From Trematomus loennbergii (lineage: Eukaryota; Chordata; Actinopteri; Perciformes; Nototheniidae): 64,000 nt of DNA. Numbering within the stretch: position 1 is the first letter of the stretch; each line of letters opens with the position of its first letter. The stretch covers positions 246,001-310,000 of the forward strand of contig JAAOOA010000103.1 of the NCBI GenBank assembly GCA_012861695.1. The letters run 5' to 3'. The notes beneath the pieces were generated by a model that did no database searches, had not been told where the DNA came from, and worked only from the letters and a program-made list of their open reading frames with translations. Shown here in pieces: positions 21,016-34,680 of this stretch. A program made the translations under genes and the position numbers.

Positions 21016-21094
21016 GTAAGTATATAAACGTTTCCCATCTTGTTTTTGTAGAACATTCTGTATGAATCAACCTGTAATTTGAGGGGGGATAAAT

Positions 21095-21411
21095 GCAGTG
21101 GTGGTGGGTACAACTCAAATACTGAGGCACTTGTGCTTGAGTGTTTCCATTTATACAACTTCTGCTCCACAAAATCTCATGGGGAAATCATTTTACTGCA
21201 ATAAATTGATCTGACAGCTTTAGTATTCTTTTCAGATTACAATGTTTCTTTACCCTCCTGTACAGTAAACAAAATAATGTATCTCTAAATGTGGTGATTT
21301 TGAAAGTTTTTGATGTAATCTGAAGGAATATTGAGTCAATTAGAGTATTTAACCGTGTGATATCAGTACTTTTACTTAAGTAAAGCATTTGAATACTTCT
21401 TCAACCACTTG
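21095..21411. mobile_element. decayed CAGTGGTGG-type MITE
   Basis: Starts CAGTGGTGG and ends in the imperfect complement CAACCACTTG. The body carries words typical of a widespread teleost repeat: GAGTGTTTCCATTTATACAA, TTCTGCTCCAC, ATCTGACAGCTTTAG and CTTTTACTTAAGTAAAGCAT. No target duplication survives. Confidence 0.6.
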
Positions 21412-22149
21412 TTGGCAGTACATTTTTCGAAGAAATATTTTTACGTGAATATCCAGTCAATCTTGTATTTGACATGCATTGGCTGAGGTTGGAAGTGCCT
21501 CCTCTTGCTGTACAGGAGAGGAACTACACACGTGTACAGAGTCAGAGGAAGGAAATGTCAAATTCATGGGGGCTGTGGAAGTGTGTGTGTGTGTCTGTAT
21601 GTGTTTAGTCGATAAGCGTAGCCTTGTCTTTACTCATACAGTTGTTCCCCATTTGGATTTACTGAAAACTGGTTTCTCTCTCTGTCGGATGGTAATTAAT
21701 GTCTTCCTGCCCCAAACTGTGAGAAAACGGCCTCCAGGCCAGACAGAGAAGTTGTTATCTGGGCCGACACACTGTAATCCTGCCTCAGCCCTGGAGGAAG
21801 GGGCTCCACCCTGAATACTTTGTGGATAAAGGTGCAACACATGAGAGAGTTTAAAGGCGGTGTCCGGAAGCAAAACAAGACGGATGCTGTTTGTAGTAGA
21901 AAGAAGTAAAAACATTTTTAAATTAACATATTTTTTCATTTAAAATGAAGGTCAGTAGGTTGTCATGTTTTGTATATACTGTAAGCTGCACAAGTTGTTT
22001 TGGCGCCCGGTTGTGCACATGTTTGCAATGTTCCATTCAGACTAAGCCTGCATGGTATTGGATAAAAACTGACCCCACATGGAGAGGGTGTTTATTTAGC
22101 ACTGATTCCTCTGCCTGGAGAGATTCATATATATATATATATTCATTGA

Positions 22150-22208
22150 TGTACAGCAGTTTGGTCAACTCTGTTGTTTTTAAATGTGCTATAGAAATAA
22201 AGTTGGAT
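22150..22208 (+). mobile_element. short LINE 3' tail remnant
   Basis: AACTCTGTTGTTTTTAAATG, then TGCTATAGAAATAAAGTTGG, resembles the AAATGTGCTATATAAATAAAG tail of fish LINEs. It is followed by a (GATTG)-like tract. Confidence 0.4.
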
Positions 22209-22498
22209 AGGTTGGATTGGATATTTAATTTTCACATTGTCCAATGCTTCCCTGCAGCATTTTGGCACTTGTGTGAAATGAAACAGGGAATTAGGAACGG
22301 TTGAGGCTATCTCATCGAAAGCTTCTGTGACTTGGGCTTGTTCAAATTTGTGCACTGCTTTGGGCTGAAGCTTTTTCAAAATTAATATAAATGTAAATGT
22401 TATACATTGTATTTTAAAGTGGAAAAACCTCTCCCTTTTTTCTGAGCAAAAATGGGAATGTGACCTGGGTTTAATAACCCCCCCTCCCTTCCCTAAAA

Positions 22499-22637
<139 letters not shown>

Positions 22638-22726
22638 GGCAGCCTGTGTAATTTCACCCCTTCAGAGGTACCTATCTAACCCTCCCTCCTCCATTTAGTT
22701 GCTGAGCTCCTGTTACTTAGCTACCA

Positions 22727-22767
22727 GTTGCCACGGTTGCTTGGGCTGATGGGGTTACCCTGGCAAC
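22727..22767. promoter_or_regulatory. pair of RFX X-box-like sites
   Basis: GTTACCCTGGCAAC at 22754-22767 fits the RFX X-box consensus GTTRCCNNGGYAAC at all positions. GTTGCCACGGTTGC at 22727-22740 matches 12 of 14. The two sites are 13 bases apart. X-boxes bind RFX factors, which control ciliary and neural genes. Function here is inferred from sequence only. Confidence 0.45.
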
Positions 22768-22920
22768 CATACCCATCCCATTGTGTGACAATCCAGCCAC
22801 AGTGGGCCTGTCCCAAGGATACACACATAGAGGCACAAACACACATGTATACACATACATGCACAGGGATAGTGTTATACCAAGTCAGCCCCCTCCCCCC
22901 TAAAGTGCCTTCGCCCCATG

Positions 22921-23250
<330 letters not shown>

Positions 23251-23484
23251 GTTAACAGCTCAAGGTTTTTTAAACCTTCCTCTTTATATTTTTGTATGTG
23301 TGTGTGAGGGAAAGGGGTTAATACCTCATTAATAATCCAACCTGTTTCTATCCCACCCACGGTGCTTGTTTTAATCTTCTCCCCTCTCTCTTTTTCTCCC
23401 TTTCCCTTTCTGATTCTGTTTCTCATTTGTAAAAAAAAGGCCCAGTTAATTGTGACTAAGCGCAATCAGGAGCTGAAACACCGC

Positions 23485-23754
<270 letters not shown>

Positions 23755-24848
23755 GCTGTCAGCTGCGGTGCTAAATGTATTCACAGACAACCCGCTAGCA
23801 TAAACACTAACAGTCTTTCAGTCAGCACCACATACTGTTTTATACAAACTCAGAATATTTAATAAGGAAATGACATGTTCATTCTCATATGAAAGTAAAC
23901 ACTCTCCGCTCCCCCGTTGGCGGGAGACAAACAGAGAGGGATTAGATTATGTCATTAAAAAGAGGCAAATCATTATTCATTCAAGAAAAAACACCTACTT
24001 AGAGTGCTGGGATGAGCCGGAAGAGCCAGAACTGAAAGAATAATTTACACATGATTTAAATCACATACATCGCAATGAAATAAAATGAACTCAGATCAAT
24101 GCAGACTCAACAGGTTTACAGTTAAAACACATAACGCCTGTCGCCACTAGAGGATGCTGTTGATTAACGAGATACATTTATATATTGTGACAGGGCAACT
24201 CAAACAAAGATTCTCAGAAAACTGAGACATAACTCAGAGAAGAACAGATCATTTGTTCTTCTTTTCTAGTTTGTAATGAACTGGTCCCTCTTTTTCTTCC
24301 TAACACTTGCTCTCTGCAGCTTATAACATATCATTAAAAGCTATTCATTCCAATATTCATTTAAATCAAAGCAGATATATATAAATAAAAAACAAGTAGT
24401 TATTTCATAAACATTTCAATTGTGTGTTTAAGGCAAATAACCACTATAGATAACACATTTTTTTTAGCATTGATTGTGGGTTAGTTTAAATACTTTTAAA
24501 TATCAGTTTTTTTTCTGCTGATCCACGAAATAAACCAACTCAATCTAAAATGTTGCACCCCTATTTGCACCATTTATTGTATTTTCTTAGACTTTGTATC
24601 TGCACTCTTATATTGTCTCTCTTCCCCTTTGGAAAAGCAACAAGCTCAGCAATTTCCCTTAGGAATAATCACGTTTTTCTAAATTGTATCTATTCCAAGG
24701 CTGAAAGTCCCTAGATGTACTGTGAATTATCAGTTCAATAACAGAAATACCCCAAAACTACAAAAGACATCACAAACTGTGCACAGTACTGTAGATAAGT
24801 TCTTGCTGTTTTTATGTGCTTTTATGGGCTTCTGTATGTTACGTGTGT
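23755..24848. other. intergenic DNA, nothing recognised
   Basis: AT-rich sequence without gene or repeat signals that I can support. Confidence 0.4.
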
Positions 24849-25269
24849 GTTGACAGCAGGCAGGGAATCGTTGCGGGTCACGCTTCACCAGCGGGCTGCA
24901 TTCATGAACGCAAAGCAGTCTCCATAGGGTAAATAAACATGCTTTACATACGTCGGCTCATTACTGTGTGCTGTATATGTATGAGGATCTGTGTGGAGGT
25001 ATTTGTAAGAAGTGTGTGCAATCAGATTTGACAGCATGACAGCAGAGAGAGTTTGGTTTTTACTGAAGAAAAGCTGCTCTAACAGGTGATTTAGAAGTTC
25101 AATATGTCAGAGTGTATGTTCTGGTTAAACGCCTGTATATGTGGACTCATCGTGCTGCTTGTATGTTGACAGCAGGCGGGTCAAACTTCAACAGCGAGCT
25201 GCGTATGTGGACGGAAAACCGCCTCCACAGGATGAATGAACATGCTTTACATACAGCGGCTCATTACTG
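24849..25269. repeat. diverged direct duplication
   Basis: A segment at 24849-24967 (TTGACAGCAGGC... AACATGCTTTACATACGTCG GCTCATTACTG) recurs at 25164-25269 in the same orientation with many changes. A weaker third echo (AACATGCTCTGCATACAG) is at about 25418-25436. The spacing of about 310 bases suggests an old tandem duplication. Confidence 0.6.
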
Positions 25270-25439
25270 CCCAGAGAACCATATTAATGTATGCTGTTTC
25301 TTCATCTATGTGTGTGTGTGTGGGGGGAAGTAACTGTGACTGTGTTCTGGTTGGAGCTGTCCATGTTATGAGCTGTGGAGCGATGTAGAAAATGTGTGTG
25401 TTCTGCAGCAGTGCAGTAAACATGCTCTGCATACAGTAC

Positions 25440-28035
25440 AGAGCCTATTAAAAGATTGTGTAAGCAGCGATTTACAGTCAAACAAAGACTCTTCAGGACA
25501 AGGCCACACACACTTATATGTGAGGCTGCTTTGGTTACTGCTTTGCTCAGGAGCGTGAAACAGGCCGTACACTGTGTGGGGAATTGAACCTGTGACTTTA
25601 TCTACAGGAAATCTATTTTACAATGCGTCATGCACCATTACAAATAAATTACTTTTTAAAACCCATTTGGTTTTACGAAGAATATCTGACTCTCGCCAAT
25701 GTTTTATTTTTTCAATTTTTTTGGTTTGTTTTTTAGTTCTGAAATGTGTGTGAGAAAATAATTGGTGATATCTACAGTTTCTTTTATATAAAGGATTTAA
25801 TTTAAATAATACTTGCATATTATAATTTATAATATCAAAAACAAATATTTTAGAAAAAACGTTTAAAAAACTGCTCTCACACCTAAACATCGATCGCGTC
25901 ATTGCGTCCCGTGCATATGTTTTATCCACCACTGATGCTACTGAAGATTATAAAACATTTAGACCTTGTCATGTGAACTCCATATTTCTGCTGTTACAGC
26001 CTTTGATATGATTCCATTCAGAAATATACAATCATTTCTCCTTATGTTATAGAAACTGCTGCACCGTGTTTTGGTGCCTAATAACACATTTGATTTAACT
26101 GTACATGGGTGTTTCAGTCTCTCAGGTACCTGAATCAACGTTTACCCTCTTAACTCCACACATTATCATCGATACATTTTTCAAATTGACGTCACTATCT
26201 TGTTGCTAAGTTGTAGTCAAAGTAGGTGGGAAGAGAAAGAGGGATGATACGAAGTGTTTTCGATACATAGTTAACGTCTTAGGCTAAAATATCTTCAGTA
26301 ATTAGCTTTGTATGAGTGAAGTAGTGAGAGTAATTCATAAGCTGTAATGACAAACCGTTGAAGTTTATTTTTTTAAAGCTTTTCAAACCCTTAACCCACA
26401 ACACTAAGTAGTGGATGCCAAATGAGTTGCATTCGTTTGCTTCCTCGTTTAATCCATGCAGTCTGGTTCCTATCCAAGTCAACCAATTAAATCATTTCTG
26501 CCTCCAAGACATTGAGATGTAATCAAACAATTAACAGTGAGTTTTTATTTAGTTAATTTACTAATTTTTTTACTAATGTGTCTGTGATCGAGCAACAGGT
26601 GAATCCATCCACAAGCTACCGGCACGTTTCATTCTTCTTCTTTCATACACTTTAGAAAGGTAGATAAAAGGGAAGCGATGGCTTCATGATGCATTTAAAA
26701 AAAAGTGTGAACTGGTTATAGTAAAGGAGATGCAGTAGTATTGGAAAGCTGCTCTTTTGGTGCACAGATTGCTTGTTTACTGTACACCACAATTCACGTG
26801 AGAAAAGTATGATGTGAGAAATAATCAATTTCTCCCCAGAGTCCTCGGTGGCTGACTTCCTGCTGGGGATTTGGGGTTTCGTTTTTTATTTGAAAGCTGT
26901 TACATTTTCTGAGGAGATGTGTAGGCAGTGCATGTAAACTGGAGGTGTGTGTAGTCTAAGCTGTGAAGCACGTAAAGACACAACTCCACATCTAAAGGGC
27001 TTATCTGAACACATCCAGATGGCTGTGGTTCTCTGCTCTCCGAGGGAAGATACATCGCTCAGGAGGTTTTTATGTAGCGGAAAGAGGCAGAAGATAAAAT
27101 AAATGGAAGAGATAAAACACTCGGCGAGAATCCTACTTTTATTAACACGGTCACATGACACTGTTGGGGGAGTGACCAATAAATAATGAGCACTTTTTCA
27201 GCACTTTCAACAAATATTATGATCATTATATTGGTCTCAAAGCATGCAAACAAACGACTTTGTTTTCCGTCTTGCATTGATTTAGGGTTCAATTGTTGAT
27301 GAATAACTTTTCTTTTTACAATTTTCATAAGCGATGAATTGCTTCAGTCGTTCCTGAATTATAAAAAAATGATATAGCTCCAACTTCTCAACTGTAAGGA
27401 TTTGCTGCTTTGTTGTATATAAAGAAGAATTTCAATAACGGTTATTTTGAACACATTCACATTTGAATGAAATTGGCAAATAAGTACCTTCATCATAAAT
27501 CAACAATCTCATTCATATATCGTTAATCCTTCCTATGCTGTGCTTTTATGGGTTTAAAAAAGCGTCAGTGTACTTGCTGTATCTTTCTTTTGTTTGTGGG
27601 TTTCTTCTTGGGGGATGGTTTGTCCTTCAAACATGACTACAGCGTTCTTGAAAAACACTTTTAAAAAAGGTTTTAGTGACACGTTCATTTTGGTTTCCAG
27701 TTCTTTAGGTACACATAAAACCTCAAAGAAATCATTAAGGTTTTAACATTTAGTTTCTATATTTAAAAAAATGTATAAGAGCAGCTTGAGCCTAGTTTTT
27801 CTCTGCTTTTGAATGTCCATTGCATTCTACCAACTGATTGTTTTTATATTCATTTAGTATTTTATCATGATTGTCTATACATATAAAACCATTTTTTTCA
27901 TATGTTTTCCAGTTGAGTGGTAGAGTACTATTTATTTGTATTGCTAGCACTTAGCATATCTTCTGCTTGTTGAAGTGTGTCATGTTAATTAAACTGCATT
28001 AATCTCTCTTTCGTCTCTCATTGATGACCATACAG
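25440..28035. other. intergenic DNA, nothing recognised
   Basis: No coding, RNA or repeat feature is supported. The open frames are short and on the AT-rich background. Confidence 0.4.
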
Positions 28036-28104
28036 TGTGACCCTCTTACCTCCTCTCCATGAGAAGGTCATCAGAGCGCAGGGTCAACCTGCTGCAGAGC
28101 GCAG
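28036..28104 (+). CDS. possible first coding exon of an unrecognised gene
   Basis: A 69-base segment sits between an acceptor (ACCATACAG ending 28035) and a strong donor (GCAG then GTAAGAG at 28105). An ATG at 28059 opens MRRSSERRVNLLQSA and the exon ends in phase 1. Codon use looks coding-like, but the exon is short and the ATG context is weak (T at -3). Phase 1 would join an acceptor at 34145/34146, giving a basic C-terminus that ends at TAA 34262-34264. I recognise no family. It could also be a chance pair of splice motifs. Confidence 0.2.
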
Positions 28105-28356
28105 GTAAGAGTGATCTCCATGTGTGTGTTTCATATTTCCTATCATGAGGCGTGGTTTTATGATATGTCTTCGGCAGACCTGTTGGCGATACATTTAGGT
28201 CCAGGTCCTGTTTTATGCATTCAATATCTTGCATAAAATATAATAAAATATTCAGACAGGGTCAAAATACTAGAACATTTGAAAGACCAAGCACATTTTT
28301 TTCTTCTTCTGAGAAAGCAGAAAAGGTAGGCAAAAAGTATAATTGACACCTTAGAC

Positions 28357-28744
28357 CAGGGGTGTCTAACTCAATTTCATCGCGGGCCACATTAGCATTA
28401 TGGTTGCACTCAAAGGGCCGGTTGTAACTTTAAGACGATATAAATATATAAAATAATGTGTTATATTACATTATTGCCTCTGCATTGGATTATTATCGGA
28501 TAGGGTAATAACTTCATAATTAACTACGTCTGAAAGCAGAAGTCTAGGGCAAATAATTGCAAGTCTCTTCAGTGCGCATGTCACAAAATGAGATGCATTG
28601 TGGGACATGTTGTTTATTGGCAATGTGTAAAGCGGCATGTAACCGTATAATAAACATATTATATTCTTTGCAAGCTCTTGCGGGCCACATAAAATGAAGT
28701 CGCGGGCCGGATTTGGCCCCCGGGCCTTGAATTTGACACCCCTG
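28357..28744. mobile_element. non-autonomous hAT element with perfect 8-bp target duplication
   Basis: The left end CAGGGGTGTCTAACTCAA is mirrored by the right end TTGAATTTGACACCCCTG (16 of 18 match). Target duplication CCTTAGAC lies at 28349-28356 and 28745-28752. The interior has paired GCGGGCCACAT and GGGCCGG words typical of hAT-Charlie-like MITEs. The 388-bp length has no transposase. Confidence 0.92.
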
Positions 28745-28866
28745 CCTTAGACACATAAAAGACAACATCATGACATAAGTCAGGGTGCATTAAACAATAA
28801 AAGCATTTACTATAAATGTATAAAAGTAGTTCATAGACAAGGAGTCTCTGTGGTTTTGGTAACTAT

Positions 28867-29596
28867 GGCCCAATCCCAAACCACGCCCTACACCCTACCC
28901 CTACACACTACCCCTCCGTTTGCGCGTTCGCGCGGAGGGTCCGCCACATTAAGTGCTGTTCCAAACCAACGAGTGTGGAGCGGTGTGGAGGGGGAGTGGG
29001 TTATCAAGCCATCAAACAGCGAGTCTGCATCGGTGCTGACTGGAGACCGGTCTCTACCTGACCGGTCTCAACGCTGTGTGTGTCCGTCAGGAAATACGCT
29101 GTTAAAAAGTAGTTCCAGCAAACATCCACTGATAAACTGCGATGTTAACAACCTCATGATAACCTCATATTTTTTTAATTTAGGATCATACCTGTGTTTA
29201 GTCTAGAAAAAGGTAAATGTGTGCATTTTATTATAAAGTTGTGTATATTTACAGATTGTTGCAAAAACTAAGAAGCTTATAAAAATCAGGTTTAAAACTA
29301 AAAGAGCTTTACAAAAAAGTAACACAATTAAAGATGTTTGGAGTTTTATTTTAGTTATTAATTTTTATTTTTTGTCAAAGAGATGCTGATTTGAAACCGT
29401 TGTTACATACAGTTACGGCATTTCCTGTTTCTGCCGGAGAGAGGGGAGTTTGTCCCAAAGCTTGCCGCTGTATTTACTCCCTCCATCTGACAGGAGGGAG
29501 CCTCGTTGAGCTGCGAGTGTCCCTCCACGGAGTTCACTCCGTCACGGAGGGGGAGTGTGTAGGGGTAGGGTGTAGGGCGTGGTTTGGGATTGGGCC
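28867..29596. mobile_element. non-autonomous DNA transposon with 53-bp terminal inverted repeats, class uncertain
   Basis: The ends 28867-28919 and 29544-29596 are inverted copies, 52 of 53 identical, beginning GGCCCAATCCCAAACC. TAT flanks both sides (28864-28866 and 29597-29599), consistent with a 3-bp target duplication. No transposase frame is present in the 730 bases. The long, almost unmutated termini point to a fairly recent insertion. I cannot assign a superfamily with confidence. Confidence 0.85.
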
Positions 29597-29662
29597 TATA
29601 AGTTCCTGTTTGTTATGATTTCTGTCCTCAACTTTATAATGCCTGAAGATGTATATAGTTAA

Positions 29663-30396
29663 AGGAGAGGTGTCATGGCCATTTCCACTGATGTTGAGGT
29701 CTACTAGAATAGATTTATACTGTGCATTTTTCCAAACTCACATTGGTTTCTCATACAGCATTTCTGTAAACTACTTGTATTCACTGAATTTCACTCTCTG
29801 CCTTTAACGGCTCGTTGTAGCTCCAAAAGCTCCAGCCCCCACCCTCCCTGTGAGCACAGTGTGCTCTGATTGGTCGGGACGTTGTGAATCGCGCTGAGCT
29901 CCGTGGAGGTGTTGTTTCCTTGTTTAGGATACACAGCGAAACACAGCCAAACTCATCCTGAGCACACACAAAGTCACATCCGAAGTAAAAACAATAAGTG
30001 TGGCTTGATATTGAGTAAGAAAAAGGTTGATAAACGCTGTGCAGAGCTGCCTGCTCCCTGCACACAGATGTGTGTGTGAGGAAGTCCGTGGATTGGTCAA
30101 TTTGGTCCAATCAGCGGGGGCTTAACGTAACGGCTCCGCGGACGTAACGTAACGGCTCCACGGATTGGTCCATTTCGTTCCGGGTACGGCTTGACATCAT
30201 GCCGTCCCTGAAGAATCAAATTGACAATGACGTATCTCCAACGAGGCGTTTTGGGGAGGTATTTTCTGTGTTAAGAGTTTTACTCGCGACAGGGTGTACT
30301 TTGAGGGTTTTGACTCTCCACACCGTTTACATGCATAAAAACCTTCATAACACACAAGGGGACGGGTAATAACCAGAAAAGCATGACACCTCTCCT
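29663..30396. mobile_element. TTAA-flanked MITE with inverted ends
   Basis: The left end AGGAGAGGTGTCATG is the exact complement of the right end CATGACACCTCTCCT, with TTAA on both sides (29659-29662 and 30397-30400). The interior includes GTGCTCTGATTGGTCGGGAC, also seen in similar form in the MITE at 13978. No transposase frame. piggyBac or Kolobok type. Confidence 0.85.
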
Positions 30397-30851
30397 TTAA
30401 CCTCACAAGACATGTGCAATATGATCCATGTGGGTTTTTTTTTCTCTTTGGTGGCCACGTGTTTTTTGAAGTTGATTGTAGCTGATTGTAGCACTGTAGC
30501 TCAACAATGAAGCATATCTTATGTTATCTTAAACAATAAATAAAATAAAGTTCATGTTATATTTTAGGAAAAAGCAATAATACAGAAATGATTAAAGTTT
30601 GCACTGCTGATGCTGTTTTTAATAACTGATATTTACCTTTTAAGTTTGTATTGCTTTTTTTAATTAAACTTTCACCAGTTATTATGGATATTTATATTCA
30701 CATACAGATAAATAACTGTGTAACCGCTGACTGACAATAGTGTGTCTCTCCTGTTTCTGAACTGAGGGGACAGTGTAGAGCAGTCATCTGTGTGAACTCA
30801 CAGGTCATTTCCTATCTGATCATACTAACCTGTGACCTCTCTCTACAGAGC

Positions 30852-30924
30852 GCCGAAATAGCTCAGTTGGGAGAGCGTTAGACTGAAGATCTAAAGGTCC
30901 CTGGTTCGATCCCTGGTTTCGGCA
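30852..30924 (+). tRNA. tRNA-Phe (anticodon GAA)
   Basis: A 73-base cloverleaf without intron. The acceptor stem GCCGAAA pairs with TTTCGGC and the discriminator is A. The D arm is GCTC/GAGC. The anticodon loop is CTGAAGA with GAA at the centre. The T loop is TTCGATC. The internal A box lies at about 30859 and the B box GGTTCGATCCC at 30903-30913. A TTTT pol III terminator follows at 30929-30932. No CCA is encoded, as expected for a eukaryotic nuclear gene. The T stem (CCTGG with CCTGG) has a U-U mismatch at its middle pair, where I would expect U-G. The gene may still work, but it could be a slightly decayed copy. It decodes phenylalanine UUC/UUU codons. Confidence 0.95.
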
Positions 30925-30932
30925 GCAGTTTT

Positions 30933-31797
30933 GGTGAGCTGTGATTTCTATGAATTTCTACTCAAGGAAAAATCGGTCTGTCAATCAAATACTACCCACA
31001 GATTTCAGGGGCACTGTTCATGCATAGTTTAACAGTTAGATATATAAGAACAAATTACTAAATTCTCACATCTCTGTGTGACAAAACACAAACAAATGTG
31101 TACACGTATGATTTACTTTATTGAGAACAACTTGAATCCACAAAATATATTTATTTGAGAAAAAGGGGAACAAAATGGCTACTGCTTATTAACAAAATCC
31201 ACAAAAACGGTGACTCAATGAAAACATTGAAGCAGAATTTCTTTATTAGTACCGCAAGTGGGAAATCTACGCTATAACAACAGCAAAAGTATAGTGCAGA
31301 TTAAGTGAAAAGACTAGACTTACATACTATATAAATATGTAGGCACATGTTATTAATAATAAAAAATACAATAAGTAAAAAACAAATAACAGATAAGTAC
31401 ACCATGGTTAAAAAAAACAAGTAGCAGTTTATTCTTTAAAAAAGTAACCATGTACAAATAAATACAAATAACTTACATGTGCAGCACATTTTCTCAAAAT
31501 GAGAATATCATAACTTCAGTCATGAGCTAAAGATGAGGAGTGTTTTATGTGTATACATCACATAAAATCACAATATGTGAAAGTTAGGGAGAATTAATCA
31601 GCAACTATTGAGATCATCAATAAGACATTTTTTAAGGTAATGTACCACAAATTCTGACTTCTTAAATGAATGCTGGTTTTCTTACTGTACGATATATTTA
31701 GTTAATGTGTAGTTAAAATGTTCACGGCATTGTTGTTCAGGCACAGGAGTAACCTTGTATTGTAGTTCAGTCAAACTTGGTCCTTTGTACTCACTTA
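30933..31797. other. intergenic DNA with a decayed LINE tail
   Basis: A reverse-oriented non-LTR tail remnant lies at about 31233-31290 (TTTCTTTATTAGTACCGCAA, then GTGGGAAATC and AACAGCAAAAG). Nothing else is recognised. Confidence 0.4.
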
Positions 31798-32110
31798 CGG
31801 CCCGTCCACACGGCGGCGTGCGTTGAAGCTTCAACGCTTCTGCCCATTCACTTTGAATGGGGTGACGTCACGCTTTGCCGAACTGCATTGTGCTTTGCTC
31901 GCATTGCTCGCTTCAAAAGTTGAGCAATGTTCAACTTTTGAAGCTTCGGCGGAAGCGTCAGCCAATCAAATCATATGCCAGTACAAGCTCTAGACAATCA
32001 AACCGCGTGCTTGTGTGTCCGGGGCGGGAGATTTATGTGATTGGTTGTTGGTCGAGCTTCAGACACGCCCGCCGGCAAGCTTCAACGCACGCCGCCGTGT
32101 GGACGCTGCG
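31798..32110. mobile_element. Harbinger-like MITE with TTA target duplication
   Basis: The left end CGGCCCGTCCACACGGCGGC is mirrored by the right end GCCGCCGTGTGGACGCTGCG. TTA flanks both sides (31795-31797 and 32111-32113). Subterminal GTTGAAGCTTCAACG/CAAGCTTCAACG motifs extend the inverted repeats. A 3-bp TWA duplication is characteristic of PIF/Harbinger elements. 313 bp, non-coding. Confidence 0.75.
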
Positions 32111-32410
32111 TTACTAGAGGACAAGACAACAGCGAGAGACAAATCCATCAACTAAAAGAGTGTGGGAAACATGTTAAACTGCAGTGGGACAAAACAAACA
32201 TGGGTCGAAAACGGCGTGTCAGTTTTTTTGTCTCTTCAACCAAATACAGGGCTACGTTTTCACTCTGTATTATGATTATATAAATGTAGGTTTAGGTCAG
32301 GTGTAGAGGTTATAAATGGACTGTAGTAAGTAAAAGTCCTCACAAATACAGATGGATCAAACGGGACTTATCTCGTGGCTTTGACAGCATCATATCAGCG
32401 GCTTTGTTCA

Positions 32411-34004
<1,594 letters not shown>

Positions 34005-34680
34005 CTCATCGACAGTAGAAGTCATGAGGTTTCCAAACTGCTTTTCAGCTTGATCCTGGTTTGGGACAGTTCCCGCCCTGTGCAGGGCCTCCGCAAACTG
34101 ACAGTGGAGATTTCAACACGTAAAGGTTGTGTGTGTGTCTAACAGTAGAAAAAAAGAGGAAGAAAAAGGAGAAGAGGACAGTTTCACAGAGAAGGAAATC
34201 CAAGAGGCCCGACCCTGGACGGGCTCGGACACGGCTGAAAAGAAAAAGGAGAAAGAGAAGTTAAAACTGGAAGGACAGAAAGCACAACGACACATTCCCA
34301 ACCTGAGAAGAATCCAAAGAAAATCGACATCAGATTTTAGAGGAGACAAGAGCAGAGTTTGTTAGTGAAGCTTCATCAGAACCTCCTGGAGATTTACCAA
34401 CTTTACAAACTTGTTATTGTTTCCCTCAGTCAGTGAAAACGTGCAGTAAACTCCACACATTATATATATATAAATATACCGTATATCGTATATGAGACTT
34501 TGATGTCCTGTATTGCAGAATACGGAGTTTGAATTAACTATTTTGTGAATTTCTAATTGTAAATATGTTATTCACACTATGTATGTTTTCGTATATATTT
34601 GAATTTAAAATGTACAGTCATTTAGCCAGTGTGACTGTAGCGGCATGCGCTGCCAAAATAAATAGCTTTAAATACACTGT
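34005..34680 (+). other. possible terminal exon and 3' UTR of an unrecognised gene
   Basis: Two acceptors are present. One ends at 34004 (CTTGATCTCTGCAG) and leads to the frame LIDSRSHEVSKLLFSLILVW, closing at TAA 34139-34141. The other ends at 34145 (GTCTAACAG) and leads either to a very basic frame ending ...RARTRLKRKRRKRS at TAA 34262-34264, or to a Lys/Glu-rich frame ending ...DFRGDKSRVC at 34363-34365. The sequence from 34370 to 34662 is AT-rich and UTR-like, with an AATAAA at 34657-34662. This looks like a real gene end, but I cannot say which frame, if any, is used. Confidence 0.3.

Noticed and set aside
34120..34145. Intron between segments 34005-34119 and 34146 onwards
   Set aside because: A 26-base intron is too short for vertebrate splicing. 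The two acceptors are alternatives, not consecutive exons.
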